DNA from: Diphasiastrum complanatum
Lineage: Eukaryota > Streptophyta > Lycopodiopsida > Lycopodiales > Lycopodiaceae
NCBI GenBank assembly: GCA_029204225.1
Contig: CM055095.1
Coordinates: 22,772,633 to 22,836,632, forward strand
Length of the DNA: 64,000 nucleotides
Reading direction: 5' to 3'
The translations under genes and the position numbers were made by a program. Shown here piece after piece: positions 57,767 through 64,000 of the stretch; positions within the stretch are counted from its first letter, which is position 1; each line of letters opens with the position of its first letter. The notes beneath the pieces are model-generated. The model saw only the letters and a program-made list of their open reading frames with translations. It did no database searches and was not told the DNA's origin.

Positions 57767-58737
57767 GCTACAAGAGCTACTTTCCAAGGAAACTCAAAAA
57801 ATCTTGAAAAAAGTGCATTTTTTTGTGGTTTTTTTGGGAAAAATTTTAAAATTTTTTGGGAACAAACCCTTGCAGACTGGTATGCACTTGTAACTTAGTC
57901 AGATTCAGTTGCTCACCAAGCTGCAAGAGTTACTTCCCTAGGAAACTTAAAAAATCTTGAAAAAACTGCATTTTTTTTTGGAGTTTTTTGGCCAAATTTT
58001 GAGATTTTATGGGAACTAATCTTCGCAGCCCAGTATGTGCTTGTATCTAAGTTAGATCCACTTGCTTACCAAGCTGCGAGAGTTACTTCCCAAGGAAACT
58101 CAAAAATTTGCTGTCTGAGAAGGTTCTAGGCCCCTTTTTGCTCTTGGGAACCTTCACATGGGCACTTTTTTTTGGGATCTAGGTCTCACTTGTCTAAGTG
58201 ACATGGAACTTTAGAGAGCTCTGTGAAGGTTAGTTTTGAGTTTTGAATTTTTTTTTTAATTTTTACAAGGGATTTTTGAATTTTTATGGGTTTTTCTCTG
58301 TTTTTTCAAAATCTATAGGGAAGTAACCTTCACAGGCTTCTATGCAGGTCTGGAACAGTACCCTGGAGCTGCTGCTAGTCATGCGAAGGTTAGTTCCTGC
58401 TGGTTTTTGAGAAACCAAAATCTGATGGGATTTTGGCTCTCTTTTTCCCTCCAAAAACACATTTTGAGTTTTTTTAATTTTTTTCTGATTTTTATGGATT
58501 TTATGGATTAATGAAGGGATTGGGTGCTTGGATCTGATCCTCCCACCCCACAATCTCTCCCTACAGTGCAAACAAATAAAAACAATCACGAAAAACGACA
58601 AAAACTAACACTACTTACACTATTCTACCCCTAAAATCCAATTTTTTTGGTGAAAAAAGAGAAGAGAGAGAAGAGGAGAGGGATAGAGTGAAAGAGGAAG
58701 AGAGTGAGAAAGCTATGCGACAAAATGAGTGTGTGGT
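57767..58737 (-). repeat. Gypsy D leader with about 154-bp tandem repeats
   Basis: Three copies start at about 57766, 57920 and 58073, each with GCTGCAAGAGTTACTTCCC or a close variant, a T-rich run and GGGAACTAATCTTCGCAG-like sequence. The third is partial. The rest of the leader has several AACCTTCNC motifs like the gypsy C leader. Confidence 0.8.
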
Positions 58738-58740
58738 GCT

Positions 58741-58760
58741 CCCCGGCAATGACGCCACTA
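58741..58760 (-). other. Mutated primer binding site of gypsy D
   Basis: TAGTGGCGTCATTGCCGGGG on the minus strand, matching TGGCGCCGTTGCCGGGG with two changes. Confidence 0.85.
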
Positions 58761-58761
58761 T

Positions 58762-59571
<810 letters not shown>

Positions 59572-60585
59572 ACAATCTTCCTTTATTATTATCACTTTGT
59601 AAGTGGATGACACATTGCTTTCCAACAACAGTATTGATCTCATAAAAGAAGCTAAGACAATGCTAATTTCTGAATTTGACATGACCGATCTATGGGCGAA
59701 GCTCATTACTGTCTAGGTATTCAAATCCAAAGAGACAGAAAGTTGATCTATATTTCTCAACAAAGACACATTCACAAAGTCTTAATCAGATATAATTTGA
59801 TGAATTGCAAATTAGTTCTCTCACCAATGGAACCAGGTTTCAAGATCTCGAAGGACCAGTGTCTCCAAACAATCGAAGAGAAGGAGTAGATGCGTGAGTA
59901 TTCTTATCATTCAATAATAGGATCTCTTATGTACGCAATGATCTGTACTAGACCAGGCATAGCTTTTGCAGTCAATTCCTTAAATCAGTATATGACCAAT
60001 CTTGGTATAACACATTGAAAGGCTCTTATTAGAGTCATGAGATATCTTCGAGCTACTATGGACTTTTGCATTTGTTATGGAGCAATCGACAACGACAAAC
60101 TCAATTTTCTTAGTGGTTACATAGATGCAAGTTGACACTCGTAAATCCAATTCTAGATTTACATTCTTCCTCAACAATGGTCCTATTTCATGGAATAGTT
60201 ACAAGCAAACTTCGATAGCTCTATCTTCCATTGAATCAGAGTATATCGCAGCCTCGCAAGCTACAAAAGAAGCAATATGGTTGAGAAACTTACTTTCATA
60301 TATCAGTCTGAATCAATATGCTCCGACAATTTTGTTTTGTGATAATCAAAGTGCCATTGCTTTATCAGCCAACCATAGATTTCATTCTAGGAGTAAGCAT
60401 ATTGAAATTAAGTATCACTATGTCAGAAGCAAAGTTCTTGGCAAAGAGGTTGACTTGCAGTGTTGTCGAACACAAGATATGACAGCATATATTTTTATAA
60501 AAGCATTAAACTTGGATGCACACACAAAATTTTGTGCAAAGCTAAGTTTGAAGGTCAAAGCATTCATGGATTTAGGTTAAGGGGG
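59572..60585 (+). pseudogene. Copia E, RT end and RNase H
   Basis: Resumes with SLYVDDTLLSNNSIDLIKEA (59600-59660) and EFDMTDLW, then broken RT connection (QRHIHKVLIRYNLMNCKLVL). 60125-60580 is a clean RNase H C-terminal half: SWNSYKQTSIALSSIESEYI, AASQATKEAIWLRNLL, CDNQSAIALSANHRFH, RSKHIEIKYHYVRSKV. It ends before a GGTTAAGGGGGAG polypurine tract. Confidence 0.95.
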
Positions 60586-60587
60586 AG

Positions 60588-61220
60588 TGTATATTATTCT
60601 CCTGATGATTTTTAATCTTTATCTACTACATTACATAGCACTACAATTTTATGCATGTTTCTACATAGTCTGTAGAAGTACACAAAAATCGCTCACAGGT
60701 GGATTCCACAAGTAAATTTCTAGGAAGTACTAACTGGACAAATGCCAGCTGATGATGGCCAACTGGCCATTAAGGTCTATGACCTAATTGGCTGTCCTAC
60801 TGGACTTGCCGCATTTTTGCTTAATATAAATAGCTGATCAGCATTCTAGCTCATTTCTTAAGAGTTCATTTAGAGTTTTGGTATTAGCGCTTACTACTTA
60901 TCAGCGGAAGTGCAAATTAGACAAAGTTTTCAGAGATAGCTTAGAGTATGCAGTTTCTATCCGCAATTGTCTTGTGCTCATCATCATTTGCTTCATGCTG
61001 AATCAATCTATCCTTTATTGCGTTTAGTATCATATAAGAATGTATGCATCTCTGTGATAATTTTGTAGCTGATAAATCTCATATTGCTTTTGTTTGATAA
61101 TTCATTGTTTGGCTACATAATCACTGTAGTACTGATGATTTCAAAGTTAGTTACTATAAGCTTGAACGTGACTTTTGTCATTATGTTTGGTTCAATATTG
61201 ATAGGCGTAGTCATGCATTA
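60588..61220 (+). repeat. Copia E 3' LTR, end uncertain
   Basis: Starts TGTATATTATTC right after the polypurine tract. No second copy exists in the window, so the right end (around 61200) is a guess. Confidence 0.55.
60825..60832 (+). promoter_or_regulatory. TATA box in copia E LTR
   Basis: TATAAATA about 240 bp into the LTR, a typical location for the U3 promoter. Confidence 0.55.
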
Positions 61221-62119
61221 GGAAAGCAGGCTCCATTCCGCTGCACTTGATAAGTCGTTCACTGCCTTCGCTTGTCGTTAATGCTATCACCTCTTTTCAA
61301 CAAAGCGAACGTAAGCGACCATAAGAAATCGTTAACAATTGGTTATGTTGAGTGTTGTTCGTTTACAAATGGTTATGGAGTTTTTGTATAAGTATGACTG
61401 CTTTGGCTGAGATGGGGTTGGAAAATTGTTGTTGTTGAAGTTTTATTCTATGTACTATCGGTTTGAAAAAACATGATAGCTTAACTTTGTTAGCAACTAC
61501 CACTCTGAATTATTGTAACTACTGGAAACAAGAAGAATTTTCCTTGTTTAAGATCCAAAATTGTTCAGAGCATTGTTGTTAGCAATTATAGTCTTTGTAT
61601 TTTGTTGTTACATAATACAATTGTTTACCAAATTATTGGACTGTGTATTTTTTGTGTTTTGCAATTAGAATGTTGGTAGCATGATTTTTGTTATCACCCT
61701 GCTACATTTTTTTATTATTGATGTTATCTATTCATACAACAAACATTATTAAATTCTATCGGGTTAGTTGGTTAGGTAATTAATTGCATCCCTAACACCT
61801 TTTTGGTTTCGTTCTATTTGGATTTTGAGGCAACACTCTTTACTCTAGATTGGGATAATTTTCAGCTTTGGATTCAATTGTCGATTATTTCAAACGAACT
61901 TGTGGTGATGGATAATGGGGCTAGTACTTCAGATAATTGATGCTCCATAGTGGCTAGCGGGGCTTGTTGGATAGACCCTCTATTTGTGGGCCGTACATGG
62001 GTAGCCACTTTTCAGTGATTCAAAGGGAAGAAGTGGGATGAGCCTAGTATGCACATACATTATTCTAGCTATATGTCAAGCTAACCGGGAAATGGAAAAT
62101 ATTTGAAAGTTGAAAGTAT
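61221..62119. other. No gene recognised
   Basis: AT-rich, no coherent coding frame, repeats or RNA gene seen. Confidence 0.5.
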
Positions 62120-62410
62120 TTTCAACTACTTTGAAGGCCAATGCTTTGTAGTGAAATTCACAATTGTCTTGTAGGAATTTCAGACATGGGATGAGTTTAA
62201 AGGTGCTTTTCTTAAGCGTTGGAGGAGGGAAGATGAGGATAAAGAGATTTTTTTGATAAACTTCAAGTTATAAATAGTAGCAAAAGGATGATGTCTTGGC
62301 TTATGTGCAACATTTCAAAGTTTTGAAAAGAAACTGCAGGAACCCTTGATAGATCTCAAACTTGTAAACCTATAGTTGAGTACTTTTAAATAATTCCAAC
62401 GATTGACTAC
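62120..62410 (+). pseudogene. Gypsy gag fragment
   Basis: FQTWDEFKGAFLKRWRREDE followed by a short broken stretch (MSWLMCNISKF) resembles the conserved WDEFK...F...RW segment of gypsy gag proteins. No flanking domains. Confidence 0.5.
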
Positions 62411-62974
62411 TGCTACCTAATCCATCCTATGTTAGATAATCATTTCTTTGAAATCTGATTACTAAGTACATTTTCAACTTCGCATGAAATAGATGACAGT
62501 CCTTCGGGTTGAAATAGGATTGATGTGAAAGTTTCATGTATAAAGGAACAAACCTAAATATGCCAAGATTCTCACACAATCTCTAACTACTATTAGTCAA
62601 GATGTAGACATCCAAAAGACCTTCAAATTTTTCAAGTGGATCAAATATGATGAAAAATCTATTTTGGACCTATAATAATGTCAAATATTAGAGAACACAA
62701 CATTCATAAAGATGCATGAAAAACATGTCATAATCATCATTCACATACGCAAGACAAAATGAGGAGATTCTACATAATATAGAAATCAATTTTCCTCCTC
62801 CAATATCATCACAAAGATGAGGTATGTACATCAACTACCACAATGGTAAAGTTGTAATAGGCCACATTTGGAAGGTTCTAGAAGTAGGTTTAAGCCCTAA
62901 ATCGCCACCTTCCATCAAGTCGATGTCTAGATTGATGAGCTTCACAATGACTACATAGCCTTATGAAATATGAG
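62411..62974. other. No gene recognised
   Basis: Nothing supportable beyond short frames. Confidence 0.5.
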
Positions 62975-63995
62975 TTAAAATCTGCTTAAAATAGGATCAC
63001 AAATCATCACACATAGAATTACACACAGAAAGCACTCTCCCATGACACCAAGCTCACCTAATAATTCCACATTTATTCTAATGATCTCCCTAAAAGTAAA
63101 ATCTACTTTTGATGTTCTCATATACATAGTATCAAAGTTGACAGTATCAAAGTTAACAAACTTTAAGTAAAGAGAAACCAAGGCAATCATACCGTCAAAG
63201 CATAAGACATACAAATTAGGGTCAGAATGTGTTCTCACCATCCCCTTCGAATAAAAGTAGGCATCAATCCTATTGTACCATGCATGTGGTGCCTATTTAA
63301 GACTAGAAAGAGATTTTTTCAAGTGACATACTTTATGATCTTGTCATTCGTTACAAAGCCTTCGGGTTGTTCCATGAACACGTCCTCTTCTTCCAGCTCA
63401 CCATGATCAGAAATGATGCTTCACACATCCATCTACTATAAATGCCAACCAAAATGTGAAGCTAAAGCAAGAAATAAATGTCACTTACACTGGTGCAAAG
63501 GTCTCCTCATAGTCGATGCCTTTACTTTGTGTGTAGCCTTTGATCACCAATATTGCCTTGTGCTTTGCTATACCTCCATCTGCATGGTACTTAGTCTCGT
63601 ACACTTATTTACAGCCAACGGATTTCTTGTCAATAGGTGATTCCACCAAGTCCCATGTGCCCGGCTTAGCAACTGACTCCATCTCTTCTACCATGGCTTT
63701 GACCCAAATGTCGTCATCCTTCATTTCATTATAAGTCGAAGGTTCCTTGCGTTGAATGATGCTTGATAAGAGAGCGTAGTTTGCTTCATACTTATCAAGT
63801 TGCGTCTTCTCCCTTGTTGATCTTCTTAGCACTCTTAATTCAGAAAAGTCATCCTGTCACGACTCTCCATCAATCACTCAAACCACTTGGGGAGCTTCCT
63901 AATAGGTGATCTGCTTCCTGAAAATGTATCAAGCTACATTTCTTAATGGCACTCTATATGAAAAAAGATATATGGCATAACTTGATGGCTTTGTA
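62975..63995 (-). pseudogene. Copia RT remnant at right edge
   Basis: Minus: linker RRSTREKTQLDKYEANYALL, RT start DDIWVKAMVEEMESVAKPGT WDLVESP (63740-63640), KHKAILVIKGYTQSKGIDYE ETFAP (about 63560-63490), a broken section with EQPEGF-like and YGLK-like remnants, then NRIDAYFYSKGMVRTHSDPN LYVL and a region where YVDD is expected (LVSLYLKFVNFD) but absent. Multiple stops. The upstream integrase lies beyond the window or is lost. Confidence 0.85.
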
Positions 63996-64000
63996 ATCCA

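Overview
This is a nuclear plant-type window: spliceosomal introns, roughly 40 percent GC, and most of the length made of nested Ty1/copia and Ty3/gypsy LTR retrotransposons. The species is not identifiable from the sequence. A land plant with a large repeat-rich genome is certain in my reading; a non-seed plant such as a fern is only a guess.

Layout. 1-5655: minus-strand copia remnants (gag, integrase, RT/RNase H and one LTR). 5660-15120: the only stretch with genes that do not look like LTR elements. It holds an uncharacterised spliced gene (+, about 5660-6844), a divergent histone H3 gene with a canonical-looking tail start and a C-terminal histone fold (-, 8417-7234), and a large broken intron-containing gene (-, about 15120-9145) split by a complete copia element (9688-13625, target-site duplication TCAAA). 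15915-19821: a short-period repeat, then the 3' end of a gypsy element (LTR, polypurine tract and 3' ORF, all minus) and half of another gypsy LTR. 19822-30007: copia fragments, a MITE, a non-coding LTR element (22493-28528) with a gypsy nested inside (23847-27530), and the 5' end of a third copia. 30008-43341: a gypsy element (+) with gag, two protease-like domains, RT, RNase H, integrase and a 3' ORF, split by a complete copia (33924-39300, TSD TATAT). 43341-47254: remains of a second gypsy (-). 47255-53440: no recognised genes. 53445-61200: a degenerate copia (+) split by a GA-microsatellite-bearing gypsy (54710-59571, -). 62975-63995: a minus copia RT.

Main structural result. The two gypsy elements are cut and re-joined. 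The segment from about 18828 to 43341 appears inverted: reversing it rebuilds one 1.26-kb LTR from two halves, brings back a 5-bp target-site duplication (TTTAT), and puts both halves of the other element's 3' ORF in the same orientation and reading frame. An assembly mis-join is the main alternative.

Main gene-level results. The histone H3-like gene is the best candidate for a functional, unusual protein. The two complete copia elements share an open reading frame in which the integrase core and reverse transcriptase have lost their catalytic motifs without acquiring stops. The gypsy 3' ORF encodes a coiled coil followed by three evenly spaced TQT-like motifs of the kind bound by dynein light chain LC8.
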